A stretch of 64,000 nucleotides of DNA from an uncultured Bacteroidales bacterium (GTDB taxonomy: Bacteria; Bacteroidota; Bacteroidia; Bacteroidales; FEN-979): the NCBI GenBank assembly GCA_903916595.1, contig CAIWXI010000030.1, positions 79,604 to 143,603 of the forward strand, given 5' to 3'. Positions 28,922-37,445 of this stretch are shown here, in pieces; the stretch's first letter is position 1; each line of letters begins with the position of its first letter. The position numbers and the translations under genes are program-made. The notes beneath the pieces are model-generated. The model had not been told where the DNA came from. It ran no database searches and was given only the letters and a program-made list of their open reading frames with translations.

Positions 28922-29812
28922 TCAGAAGGATATATAATCTTTGGGGTTAACCGGCTTCCCCTCGTACCAAAGCTCAAAATGAAGGTGGGGACCTGTGGTG
29001 TATTCCCCTGACTCTCCGATAATGGCTACCGGATCGCCGGCATTTACATAATCTCCTGCTTTCGTCAGTATCGCCGAATTATGCTTGTATATACTGACAA
29101 TATTTTGCGAGTGCTGAATAGCCACAACGTATCCGGTTTCAAGTGTCCAGTTGGAAAAGATTACCGTTCCGTCAAGAACCGATTTGATAGCCTCGTTCTG
29201 CTTTGCCACAACATCAACACCGAAATGTTTTTTTACCGGATCGAACCCCTTTGTTATAACCCCTTTCAAAGGTGTAAAAAACAGCACACCTCCGATTGAT
29301 CCCCTGGCCGATACAAAACTTTCTTCCGATTCAGCTTTGTATAAATTGTATTTTGCTTTACTTTCAACATCAATCCTCAACAATGAATCTTCTTCCGACC
29401 TTTTAATGCGGATTTCTCCATATTTATGAACTGTATCGCGAACAATAGGCCGGTTCTCGGAAAGATCCTTCCCGTTGATCACATCCCTGAGATTCTGCAA
29501 ATAGAGATTTTTGCGTATCAGGGCTTTTTCTATTGAATCCGTTTTAAGAGTGAGTTCATAATACTTCTTCTGAAGACCGACGCTGGAATATCCGGGAATA
29601 TATTCACGCAATGGAGTAAACGCGATCAGAATGGCTGTTAAGAAAATGAGAAGAATAGCAAGAGTCCCGAGAGCAATGAATACATTCAACCACGAAAGCC
29701 TGAAAGTAAAGCGTTCTTCCAGGGTTTCATCATTCATAAAAACCAGACGGTACTTATTCCTGAGCCTGTCTTTCCAGTTCCTTTTCTTCTTTTCGCCTTT
29801 TTCCTGGGCCAT
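28922..29812 (-). CDS. M23 family zinc peptidase with inner-membrane anchor
   Basis: 296 residues from the ATG at 29812; a TTG nine bases upstream is less likely. One membrane segment (about residues 27-50, LNVFIALGTLAILLIFLTAIL) is followed by a coiled-coil-like region and a C-terminal M23 (LytM) domain. Active-site residues look intact: HFGVD, YKHNS and GPHLHFEL. It is expected in the periplasm to cut peptidoglycan cross-links, or to regulate such enzymes. It leads the M23-dxr-rseP unit and is divergent from the porW-like gene. Confidence 0.92.
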   Translation of the reverse strand: MAQEKGEKKKRNWKDRLRNKYRLVFMNDETLEERFTFRLSWLNVFIALGTLAILLIFLTAILIAFTPLREYIPGYSSVGLQKKYYELTLKTDSIEKALIRKNLYLQNLRDVINGKDLSENRPIVRDTVHKYGEIRIKRSEEDSLLRIDVESKAKYNLYKAESEESFVSARGSIGGVLFFTPLKGVITKGFDPVKKHFGVDVVAKQNEAIKSVLDGTVIFSNWTLETGYVVAIQHSQNIVSIYKHNSAILTKAGDYVNAGDPVAIIGESGEYTTGPHLHFELWYEGKPVNPKDYISF

Positions 29813-29864
29813 CCCTGTCAATTCTACTGAATCAATAACGGCTGCAAATATCGTAAAATTATAC

Positions 29865-29872
29865 TAAATTTG
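29865..29872 (+). promoter_or_regulatory. Candidate -7 promoter box of the porW-like operon
   Basis: TAAATTTG matches TAnnTTTG and lies 37 bases before the TTG start at 29910, in the 97-base divergent gap with the M23 gene. Confidence 0.5.
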
Positions 29873-29909
29873 CTGCTTTGTAGTTATACCTATATTAATT
29901 ACCAAAGAT

Positions 29910-32582
29910 TTGATCCCGACGAAGAAATACCCCCTCGCCGTATTTTTCCTATTGCTCACCGGCATAATTCTGTTCAGTGCCTGCTCTACCAGAAAAAATA
30001 CCTGGTTAAGACGCACCTATCATAACATAACTTCCCATTACAATGTTTACTGGAATGGCATGGACCTGATGCGGCAGGGAATCAAGGATTATGATTTACA
30101 GATGAAAGACAACTATTCACTGGTGCTTCCTGTATATAACTTCGGGGATAAAACCGGAAACAAAGCAGCACAGTTTTCTGATAACGCTATAAAAAAGGCG
30201 TCCAAGGCGATTCAGAAACATTCTATGTTTTTCAATCGCAAGGAATACTGCAGTTGGATTGATGATTCGTATATGCTGATCGGGAAAGCTTACTTTTACA
30301 AGAAAGATTACCCTATGGCGCGCAGAACCTTTGAATTCGTTATTAAAACTTACAATGATAACGACATCAAATACGATGCGATGTATTGGCAGGCCATGTC
30401 GAATATTCAACTCGGTGATTATAACCGGGGCGAGTCGATGCTTGATATGCTGCTGAATAAAATAAATAAAGGTGATGCTCCTGAAAAATTTGAAGAAGCA
30501 GTAAATCTTGCCTATGCAAACTCCTTTATCCTTCAGAAAAACTATGATGCTGCTGTACCCTATCTTAACCGGGCACTTGAGCTGAATCCAAAAGTTAAGA
30601 TGAAGATCAGGATTTATTTCATCCTGGGACAGATTTACCTGAAACAGGATGATCCCGACCGGGCTGCTGCAATGTACACGCAGGTACTGAAACACAGCTC
30701 CACTTACGAAATGGAGTTCAATGCAAAAATAAACCTTGCACAGTGCTATACAAGCAGATCGACCGACCGCGAATACATTGTAAAGAAACTCAACAGAATG
30801 CTTAAGGACGAAAAGAATAAGGAATACCTCGATCAGATTTATTATGCCCTGGCACAAATTTCACTCACCGACAAAGACAGCAGTCATGCTATACAATATC
30901 TCGGAAAATCGGTCAGTACGAGCAAAACAAACAATTACCAGAGATCCATTTCGGCCCTTCAGCTTGCAGATATTTATTTCTCATTCCCAAATTATCCCAA
31001 AGCCCAGGCATATTATGACAGCACCATGCAGTTTCTACCCACCGATTTTGCAAATTATACGTTCATTAAAAAAAAGACAGAAACATTAACCGACCTTGTT
31101 CAGCAGCTCCAACTCATCAGCCGGGAAGACAGCTTACAGGCTCTTGCTCTAATGCCGGAAGAAAAGAGAAACAGGGTCATCGACATACTTATTGCAACGT
31201 ATGTTGCCGAGGAAGTTAAGAAGCAACAGGCAGATCAGACAAAACAACAAAACCAGATGTTCGCGAGCCAGGAAGAACGGGCTGGTTCAACATCTACCCA
31301 GGGCCGATGGTATTTCTACAATACCACTACACTCTCAAGCGGCTTTTCTACTTTCGCAAAAAAATGGGGAAGCAGAAAATATGAAGACAACTGGTTCCTT
31401 ACCGATAAAGCGGTGACCATGGCAGGAAACGAACTTCCGGTTGATTCTGCCAATGATATCCTTTTAGCAGAAACTGATACTTCAGGTGGAAAGAAACCCG
31501 TTCAAAAAACAACTAACCCCCGAGATAGAAAATATTACAGTCAGGACATTCCTCTGTCTACTGCAAAACTTGCAGTATCGAACCAGAAACTGATGGATGC
31601 ATTTTATAAATGCGGTTTCATTTATATTGAAGGACTCAACGATTACGGTCATTCCATCGGAAGCTTTGAAACCCTGCTTCAAAGGTATCCCGATTTTCCC
31701 AGAAAGGCGCAGACCTACTATGAACTTTACACTCTTTACAATGACCTTAAAAACGAGCCAAAATCAGATTTTTACAAGAACCTCCTGCTTACCGACTATC
31801 CCGAAACAGACTACGCCAAACTGCTTGTAAATCCAAATTATTACAAAGAGCTGGCCTCCAGGAAATCAGAATCGTCAAAATTATATGAGATAACTTATAA
31901 GGCATTCCAGAACCAGCAGTTTTACATGGTTATAAGTAATGCTGCAGAAGCTCATGCCAAATATAAAAACGATACAGCCCTGCTTCCCAGGTTTGACTAC
32001 CTTCGCGCTCTTTCCCTGGGTAAAATTGAAGTTGCTGATTCCATGCTTGTTGCTCTTACAAAAATCCAGAAGGAATATCCCAAAAGCCCTGTAAGCGATC
32101 TGGCCCAGGATATTCTCGTCTCCATGTCGTCTTCTTCGGGACAAGGAAGCCAACCAGGGAAGACACCTGCCGATTCTTCTGCAGCGATGCTGAAAGCAGC
32201 AGAGAATATATACAAGTATGATTCTTTGGCAGTTCATTTTTACGTTCTTATTGTCAATAACACGAAAGTGGATGTGAATGCCCTGAAAATTAAAATTGCA
32301 GACTTTGACTCTAAAATGCATGATCTTGAGGGCCTTGAAGTAAACAGTCTGTTGTTCGACGACAACCAGGAAATGATCACTGTAAATAATTTTGATGATG
32401 CCAGGCAAGCGGTTCAATACCTTTTAAGCATCAGGGACAGCAAATACATCTTTACTAAACTTGACGCAGCCGGGGATTACAGTGATTTTGTAATTTCGGC
32501 TAACAATTATCCGGTGTTATATAAGAATAAAGATATCCGCAAGTATCAGAAATTTTTCGAAAAAAATTACCCGACAAAATAA
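29910..32582 (+). CDS. T9SS TPR lipoprotein, PorW/SprE-like
   Basis: 890 residues. I take the TTG at 29910 because no in-frame ATG, GTG or TTG occurs closer upstream within the leader and it provides a lipoprotein signal with lipobox FSAC (Cys25). After STRKNTWLRRTYHNIT comes HYNVYWNGMDLMRQG, the sequence pattern of PorW/SprE proteins. TPR-like helical repeats run through at least residues 90-330 (IDDSYMLIGKAYFYKKDYPMARR, YDAMYWQAMSNIQLGDY, VPYLNRALELNP). The rest has more TPR units, EEERxx-like charged stretches and a C-terminal domain ending NYPTK. In the T9SS, PorW links ring and translocon and is needed for secretion and gliding. First gene of a plus-strand operon. Confidence 0.83.
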   Translation: MIPTKKYPLAVFFLLLTGIILFSACSTRKNTWLRRTYHNITSHYNVYWNGMDLMRQGIKDYDLQMKDNYSLVLPVYNFGDKTGNKAAQFSDNAIKKASKAIQKHSMFFNRKEYCSWIDDSYMLIGKAYFYKKDYPMARRTFEFVIKTYNDNDIKYDAMYWQAMSNIQLGDYNRGESMLDMLLNKINKGDAPEKFEEAVNLAYANSFILQKNYDAAVPYLNRALELNPKVKMKIRIYFILGQIYLKQDDPDRAAAMYTQVLKHSSTYEMEFNAKINLAQCYTSRSTDREYIVKKLNRMLKDEKNKEYLDQIYYALAQISLTDKDSSHAIQYLGKSVSTSKTNNYQRSISALQLADIYFSFPNYPKAQAYYDSTMQFLPTDFANYTFIKKKTETLTDLVQQLQLISREDSLQALALMPEEKRNRVIDILIATYVAEEVKKQQADQTKQQNQMFASQEERAGSTSTQGRWYFYNTTTLSSGFSTFAKKWGSRKYEDNWFLTDKAVTMAGNELPVDSANDILLAETDTSGGKKPVQKTTNPRDRKYYSQDIPLSTAKLAVSNQKLMDAFYKCGFIYIEGLNDYGHSIGSFETLLQRYPDFPRKAQTYYELYTLYNDLKNEPKSDFYKNLLLTDYPETDYAKLLVNPNYYKELASRKSESSKLYEITYKAFQNQQFYMVISNAAEAHAKYKNDTALLPRFDYLRALSLGKIEVADSMLVALTKIQKEYPKSPVSDLAQDILVSMSSSSGQGSQPGKTPADSSAAMLKAAENIYKYDSLAVHFYVLIVNNTKVDVNALKIKIADFDSKMHDLEGLEVNSLLFDDNQEMITVNNFDDARQAVQYLLSIRDSKYIFTKLDAAGDYSDFVISANNYPVLYKNKDIRKYQKFFEKNYPTK

Positions 32583-32588
32583 AAAGCT

Positions 32589-32972
32589 ATGGCTAAAATC
32601 AGAGAACCTGAAATGCCCTCCATTAACATTATGGGACCCGGCACGGTAATAAAAGGCGAGATCAGCGTAAATGGCGACTTCAGGGTCGACGGAACACTAA
32701 TTGGAAATATTCATTGCAAAGGTAAAATGGTTGTCGGTCAGACCGGCAGGATCGAAGGCGAGATTATTGCTCAAAACGCTGATTTCTCAGGCGATGTTAA
32801 AGCTACGGTGAAAGTCACGGAATTACTTACTTTTAAGGAGACTGCTATATTCAGCGGCGATATTACTACCGGTAAACTTGCTATCGAACCAGGGGCGAAA
32901 TTTTCCGGGACCTGTAAAATGGAGATTCCCGGAGGCGGTGAGGTAAGACCCATTTCTGATGAAACTGCCTGA
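32589..32972 (+). CDS. Bactofilin (polymer-forming cytoskeletal protein)
   Basis: 127 residues, mostly one bactofilin domain: INIMGPGTVIKGEISVNGDFRVDGTLIGNIHCKGKMVVGQTGRIEGEI, with the right-handed beta-helix periodicity of hydrophobic residues. Bactofilins polymerise without nucleotide and scaffold envelope enzymes. The gene is 6 bases after the porW-like gene and overlaps the next gene by 14 bases, so it is coupled to both. Confidence 0.92.
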   Translation: MAKIREPEMPSINIMGPGTVIKGEISVNGDFRVDGTLIGNIHCKGKMVVGQTGRIEGEIIAQNADFSGDVKATVKVTELLTFKETAIFSGDITTGKLAIEPGAKFSGTCKMEIPGGGEVRPISDETA

Positions 32973-33177
32973 TGATCCGAAAAAAAACCTGAACCAGTAT
33001 GCAAAGTATTCGGGGATGGCTTTCCAGATGATGGTTATCATTGTTGCGGGTACATTTGGAGGATTAAAACTTGACTTGTGGCTGAAAACAAAACCTGTAT
33101 TTACTGTCATTCTTTCTGTTGCCGCGGTTTTCCTTTCGATATATTACTTTACCAGAGACCTGCTTAAAAAAAAATAA
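32959..33177 (+). CDS. AtpZ/AtpI-like small membrane protein
   Basis: 72 residues, two membrane helices (FQMMVIIVAGTFGGLKLDLWL and FTVILSVAAVFLSIYYF) around a short loop, and N-terminal DDPKKNLNQYAKYSGMAFQM, which is the AtpZ/AtpI pattern of putative F-ATPase assembly or ion-channel partners. In other Bacteroidota this gene precedes atpB; here the ATP synthase genes do not follow. It overlaps the bactofilin gene by 14 bases. Confidence 0.82.
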   Translation: MKLPDDPKKNLNQYAKYSGMAFQMMVIIVAGTFGGLKLDLWLKTKPVFTVILSVAAVFLSIYYFTRDLLKKK

Positions 33178-33179
33178 TT

Positions 33180-33578
33180 ATGAAGTCAGTCGTTGCAATA
33201 TATGCCAAACACCTGCTGTTCTTAAGTCTTGCTGCCGGAATGCTTTCAGCTCTCCTTTTTATTATTCTTCCCGGGGCATGGTTTTCTCCTGCACTCCCTT
33301 TTTTATTTGTTTTTTATTATGCCTGCAGCCTTATTTCCTTCCTGATCCTCAGCCGATCTTTGCAAATAAGATTCGGCAGGTTTGTATCTGTTTTCATGCT
33401 TGCCACTGCAGCAAAACTGTTTCTTTATATTGCTGTCATGATCATCTACGCCCTGATCAATAAAAAAGATGCTGTTTCATTCCTTCTGAATTTTTTTATT
33501 CTATACCTTGTCTATACTATCTTTGAAGTTACACAGATTATCAGACTAACCAAACCGCCGACATCTGCCGAAGCATAA
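33180..33578 (+). CDS. Hypothetical four-helix membrane protein after atpZ
   Basis: 132 residues with four hydrophobic segments (AAGMLSALLFIILPGAWF, LPFLFVFYYACSLISFLIL, RFVSVFMLATAAKLFLYIAVMIIYALI, VSFLLNFFILYLVYTIFEV). I do not recognise a named family; position two bases after an AtpZ-like gene suggests an ATP-synthase subunit I-like or related membrane protein, as commonly seen in Bacteroidota atp loci. No motif supports more. Confidence 0.6.
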   Translation: MKSVVAIYAKHLLFLSLAAGMLSALLFIILPGAWFSPALPFLFVFYYACSLISFLILSRSLQIRFGRFVSVFMLATAAKLFLYIAVMIIYALINKKDAVSFLLNFFILYLVYTIFEVTQIIRLTKPPTSAEA

Positions 33579-33581
33579 AAC

Positions 33582-34616
33582 ATGATCACAATCATACGGA
33601 CTGCAAGAAGCTCACTGATACTAACCCTGATTTGCCTGGCTTTTTCATCTGCCGCACAAACTACCGATTCTGTTTCAGGTCCCAATATTGACTCCAATTA
33701 CATTGAAGATTATACCGGATGGCTTACAACCAGACTCTATGCGTTGTACCAAAACGCAGCTTTTATTGTAAGCACAGATGAGGTCGATAATATTGTCTTC
33801 CAACCAAACACCAACATCAAAGTTGGCATTGCTGCGTTTTATAAATGGTTCGGGGTGGGCTTATCTATCAATAACCCGTTTTACCAGTTCCAGGAATCCA
33901 CGTATGGCAAAACACGCTCTATTGACCTCAGGATAAATGCATTCGGCAGGGCCGTGGCAGCCGAATTTTTTATCCAGGAATTCAAAGGGTTTTATATCAA
34001 AATCCCGAATCCTCCGAACCGCGATTACTATATCTTGCCCGACATGAACCTGGTCTCTATCGGAGCCTATGCCTACTGGATCTATAACAGCAGAAAGTTT
34101 TCTTTCAGAGCGGCTTTTGTACAGAATGAAAGGCAGGTGAGAAGCGCAGGCAGCTTCATGATAAGGCCCGGGATCTCCTATTACAGTATATCTTCCGATA
34201 CAGGGATCATACCCGGTGAAATTATCAACATTTACCATATAAAACATGATGAGATAATAACCAGAGGACAGTTTTATTCGATCAGCCTTGCCCCAGGCTA
34301 TTCATATACCCTCATATTTTTAAAAAACGCATATATTAATGCAGCTGTGTTTCCTGGTGTTTCATGGGTCACATATTCTTATGATGGAAAGTATGATTCG
34401 TATTCCCGCGCCGATTTTGTGTTTCAGCTTGGACTGAGAGTAGCTGCCGGATACAACACCAGGAAGTGGTATGTGGGAGGCTCAGTCATCACAAGCTTCA
34501 ACGACCTGGATGCATCGTGGAGTAATTCTTCCTTTTTTTATGACGTCTCCCAGTTCCGATTCTGGGGTGGAGTGCGCTTTGATATTTTCAGGAAGAAAAA
34601 GAAAAATAATCCGTAA
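33582..34616 (+). CDS. Probable DUF4421 family exported protein
   Basis: 344 residues. Signal-peptide-like start (LILTLICLAFSSAAQT), then a beta-rich body with repeating amphipathic strands and many aromatic residues (YEDYTGWLTTRLYALY, GKTRSIDLRINAFGRAVAAEFF, GFYIKIPNPPNRDYYILP). I believe this matches DUF4421 (outer-membrane barrel-like, unknown role), but from memory of the family only. Last of the porW-like run before queD-like; a new promoter overlaps its stop. Confidence 0.6.
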   Translation: MITIIRTARSSLILTLICLAFSSAAQTTDSVSGPNIDSNYIEDYTGWLTTRLYALYQNAAFIVSTDEVDNIVFQPNTNIKVGIAAFYKWFGVGLSINNPFYQFQESTYGKTRSIDLRINAFGRAVAAEFFIQEFKGFYIKIPNPPNRDYYILPDMNLVSIGAYAYWIYNSRKFSFRAAFVQNERQVRSAGSFMIRPGISYYSISSDTGIIPGEIINIYHIKHDEIITRGQFYSISLAPGYSYTLIFLKNAYINAAVFPGVSWVTYSYDGKYDSYSRADFVFQLGLRVAAGYNTRKWYVGGSVITSFNDLDASWSNSSFFYDVSQFRFWGGVRFDIFRKKKKNNP

Positions 34617-34621
34617 CTTTG
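34614..34621 (+). promoter_or_regulatory. Candidate -7 promoter box of the queD-like/folE pair
   Basis: TAACTTTG matches TAnnTTTG and overlaps the stop codon of the DUF4421-like gene. It lies 21 bases before the ATG at 34643. Confidence 0.5.
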
Positions 34622-34642
34622 CCTTGAAGTAACAAAACAGGA

Positions 34643-35059
34643 ATGGTTTATATTACACGAAAAGAGCATTTTAACTCTGCTCACAGACTTTTTCGTGAGG
34701 AATATTCCGACGAGGAGAACCTGCGCATTTTTGGCAAATGTTCCAATCCCCTGTGGCATGGCCATAATTATGTTTTGCAGGTCACGGTCAAAGGCGAGTT
34801 GAGCCCGGTTACCGGCTTCGTGATGGACCTCAAAGTCTTAAGCCGGCTAATAGATGAGAAAGTACTGCAACAACTTGACCATAGAAACATTAATCTTGAG
34901 GTGGCATTCATGAAAGGCAAGCTGGCCTCTACAGAGAATCTGGCTATAGGAATATGGGAAGAACTTGAACCCGGTGTCTGCTCTTCAGGTTCAATCCTTC
35001 ATTCGGTCAGACTCGAAGAAACAGAAAACAACATAATCGAATATTTCGGAAACAAATAA
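34643..35059 (+). CDS. 6-pyruvoyl-tetrahydropterin synthase / QueD family enzyme
   Basis: 138 residues, the family length. Zinc ligands appear at His14 (SAHRLF), His39 and His41 (WHGHNY). The catalytic Cys is Cys33 with spacing C-x5-HGH (GKCSNPLWHGH), which is the spacing of the pyruvoyl-tetrahydropterin synthase type, whereas bacterial QueD for queuosine has C-x3-HGH. It uses dihydroneopterin triphosphate, the product of FolE, encoded 12 bases downstream. The likely product is 6-pyruvoyl-tetrahydropterin or 6-carboxytetrahydropterin; the spacing favours the first. Confidence 0.85.
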   Translation: MVYITRKEHFNSAHRLFREEYSDEENLRIFGKCSNPLWHGHNYVLQVTVKGELSPVTGFVMDLKVLSRLIDEKVLQQLDHRNINLEVAFMKGKLASTENLAIGIWEELEPGVCSSGSILHSVRLEETENNIIEYFGNK

Positions 35060-35071
35060 GGACAAATTGTC

Positions 35072-35683
35072 ATGACAGAAGAAAAGCTCAGCTATGAAAA
35101 GTTTGAGGATTACGATTCAGAAAAAATCGAAAAACTTAGCTACCATTACAAGGAAATACTCAGGCTGATCGGCGAAAATCCCGATCGGGAGGGCCTCCTT
35201 AAAACTCCTTTACGGGTAGCAAAATCTGTACTCTTCCTGAACCAGGGATACAATCTTGATCCTGAAGAGATCCTGCTATCGGCCCGCTTTCGTGAAGATT
35301 ACCGCGAGATGGTGATTGTGAAGGACATAGAGATCTATTCCATGTGTGAACATCATATGATCCCCTTCATCGGAAAAGCACATGTGGCATACATTCCCGA
35401 CAAATACATTACCGGCCTCAGCAAGATTGCCAGGGTCGTTGAGATCTATGCAAGAAGACTTCAGGTTCAGGAACGTCTCACGATGCAGATCAAGGATGCA
35501 ATAAACAATACACTTAAGCCTCTCGGTGTAGCAGTTGTAATTGAGGCACAACATTTGTGTATGTCAATGCGTGGTATTCAGAAGCAGAATTGTGTGACAA
35601 CCACTTCTGATTTTATCGGAGCATTTGAAAGAGATAAAACACGTGCAGAGTTTTTACATTTAATATCAACGAGGTTGCATTGA
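35072..35683 (+). CDS. folE: GTP cyclohydrolase I (FolE)
   Basis: 203 residues. GTP to dihydroneopterin triphosphate, the first step toward folate, biopterin and queuosine. Zinc-binding Cys and His in [10 protein letters not shown], substrate residues in [21 protein letters not shown] and the C-terminal [19 protein letters not shown]. Twelve bases after the PTPS/QueD gene, so the two steps are made together. Confidence 0.97.
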   Translation: MTEEKLSYEKFEDYDSEKIEKLSYHYKEILRLIGENPDREGLLKTPLRVAKSVLFLNQGYNLDPEEILLSARFREDYREMVIVKDIEIYSMCEHHMIPFIGKAHVAYIPDKYITGLSKIARVVEIYARRLQVQERLTMQIKDAINNTLKPLGVAVVIEAQHLCMSMRGIQKQNCVTTTSDFIGAFERDKTRAEFLHLISTRLH

Positions 35684-35710
35684 TAACCACCAACAACCAA
35701 CCCCCAAAAG

Positions 35711-35717
35711 AAAGGAG
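35711..35717 (+). promoter_or_regulatory. Strong Shine-Dalgarno site of the Bax-inhibitor gene
   Basis: AAAGGAG eight bases before the ATG at 35726 is a near-ideal Shine-Dalgarno sequence. Such sites are unusual in Bacteroidota, and no comparable one is evident at the neighbouring starts. Confidence 0.6.
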
Positions 35718-35725
35718 AACAAAAC

Positions 35726-36460
35726 ATGTTTGAAGACAATAACAGAAACAATTATGGCTCAGTTACCGGTGCGGATGCCGGAGTGATAACAAGAACATTT
35801 ATGTCGCAGGTATTTACCTGGATGACGCTGGCCATGATTATAACCGCTGGAACTGCCTGGTGGTTTGCCTCGTCGGAAGCCGCGATCAGGAGCCTTATCA
35901 ATGTTGAGACCGGCGGATTATCTCCGCTTGGCTGGATTGTAACGCTTGCCCCTTTAGGTTTTGTTTTGCTGATGTCGTTCGGCTTTCAGAAACTTTCGGC
36001 CCTTGCAATGACATTATTATTTATTGCTTTTTCTGTATTGATGGGCATGAGCCTCAGTTTTATTTTACTTGCATACACGGCAGCATCGGTTTTTAAAACA
36101 TTCATCGTGACTGCCGGGATGTTCGGCATCATGGCTGTTACAGGCTATACTACAAAGACCGACCTCACCAAATTCGGCTCCATCTTGATGATGGGCCTTA
36201 TCGGTATCATGCTTGCGATGCTGGTCAATTTCTTCCTGCACAGCAGTTCGCTGGAATATATCATCAGTATTCTCGGCGTCCTGATCTTTACAGGTCTGAC
36301 AGCCTATGATGTTCAGAGGCTGAAAAAGATTGGCGCAGGAGCAGGCGCCTATGGCGAGGAGAATGCCAAAAAATTAAGTATTATGGGAGCGCTTACGTTA
36401 TATCTTGATTTCATTAACCTGTTCCTGTTTCTTCTCAGGTTTATGGGAGACAGGAAATAA
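35726..36460 (+). CDS. Bax inhibitor-1/YccA family membrane protein
   Basis: 244 residues with seven hydrophobic segments, for example FTWMTLAMIITAGTAWWFA, PLGWIVTLAPLGFVLLMSF, ALAMTLLFIAFSVLMGMSLSFIL and LSIMGALTLYLDFINLFLFLL. The LYLDFINLF motif near the C-terminus is a family hallmark. These proteins are pH-sensitive calcium-leak channels or regulators of membrane protein turnover; the bacterial role is not settled. Octamer and heptamer repeats begin right after its stop. Confidence 0.92.
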   Translation: MFEDNNRNNYGSVTGADAGVITRTFMSQVFTWMTLAMIITAGTAWWFASSEAAIRSLINVETGGLSPLGWIVTLAPLGFVLLMSFGFQKLSALAMTLLFIAFSVLMGMSLSFILLAYTAASVFKTFIVTAGMFGIMAVTGYTTKTDLTKFGSILMMGLIGIMLAMLVNFFLHSSSLEYIISILGVLIFTGLTAYDVQRLKKIGAGAGAYGEENAKKLSIMGALTLYLDFINLFLFLLRFMGDRK

Positions 36461-36502
36461 GTAGCGGAGTAGCGAAGATCCTTATCTGTTATCTGTTATC
36501 TG
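36461..36502. repeat. Octamer GTAGCGRA and heptamer TTATCTG repeats
   Basis: Two octamers (GTAGCGGA, GTAGCGAA) begin at the base after the Bax-inhibitor stop, and three TTATCTG heptamers fill 36482-36502, just before fabD. GTAGCGAA resembles the octamer family seen after ahcY. Confidence 0.85.
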
Positions 36503-36517
36503 ACATATAAATAATCC

Positions 36518-37393
36518 ATGACTGCATACGTATTTCCGGGCCAGGGAGCCCAGTTCGTCGGAATGGGGAAAGACCTTTACGAGAAATCCGGTCCCGCGAA
36601 AGAACTTTTTGAAAAAGCCAACGAAATTCTTGGCTTCCGTATTACCGACCTGATGTTTTCGGGCACTGATGAAGACCTGAGACAGACCAGGGTTACCCAG
36701 CCTGCTATTTTCCTGCATTCGGTGATTCTTGCGTCCACTTTGGGCGAAACGTTCAAACCCGACATGGTTGCAGGACATTCTCTGGGTGAATTTTCAGCAT
36801 TGGTTGCCAACAAGGCACTAACATTTGAGGACGGACTTAAGCTTGTTTTCGCGAGAGCACAGGCAATGCAGAAAGCCTGCGAAAAAGAACCTTCAACTAT
36901 GGCCGCTATTCTCGGTCTGGAAGACCAGAAAGTTGAAGAGATCTGCAAATCGATCGACGAAATTGTTGTACCTGCGAATTATAACAGCCCCGGACAGCTG
37001 GTTATTTCGGGCAGTATGAAAGGGATAGAGATCGCCTGTGAGAAGCTAAAGGCCGGAGGTGCCAGACGTGCATTGCCGCTGAAAGTCGGAGGAGCGTTTC
37101 ATTCACCCCTGATGGAGCCAGCCCGGGTGGAACTTGCTGAAGCTATCAACAGTACTGTATTCCATGAACCTATCTGCCCTATTTACCAGAATGCAACTGC
37201 CGAAAGAGTAACTGATCCTCTTAAGATCAAAGAAAACCTGGTCGCCCAGCTTACAGCGCCTGTATTGTGGACACAGCTCATTCAGCACATGATTTCCGAC
37301 GGGGCAACGCATTTTATTGAAGTTGGTCCGGGGAACGTTTTACAGGGACTTATCTCGAAAATCGGGAAAGACGTCAGTGTTGCCGGAGCATGA
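36518..37393 (+). CDS. fabD: Malonyl-CoA:ACP transacylase (FabD)
   Basis: 291 residues. PGQGAQFVGMGKDL at the N-terminus, nucleophile Ser in GHSLGEFSALV at about 85-95, and catalytic His in GGAFHSPLM at about 198-206. Transfers malonyl groups to acyl carrier protein to start fatty-acid synthesis. Converges with rfbB; last gene of the plus-strand block. Confidence 0.97.
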   Translation: MTAYVFPGQGAQFVGMGKDLYEKSGPAKELFEKANEILGFRITDLMFSGTDEDLRQTRVTQPAIFLHSVILASTLGETFKPDMVAGHSLGEFSALVANKALTFEDGLKLVFARAQAMQKACEKEPSTMAAILGLEDQKVEEICKSIDEIVVPANYNSPGQLVISGSMKGIEIACEKLKAGGARRALPLKVGGAFHSPLMEPARVELAEAINSTVFHEPICPIYQNATAERVTDPLKIKENLVAQLTAPVLWTQLIQHMISDGATHFIEVGPGNVLQGLISKIGKDVSVAGA

Positions 37394-37445
37394 AACACAA
37401 CGGCATGGGAGCAAGCAGCCGGGGCACTGCGTTTATACCTGTTTA

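Noticed and set aside
30117..30857. 246-residue open frame on the minus strand
   Set aside because: It lies wholly inside the porW-like gene in antisense; no start context and no known family. A similar 178-residue frame at 31881-32417 is rejected for the same reason.
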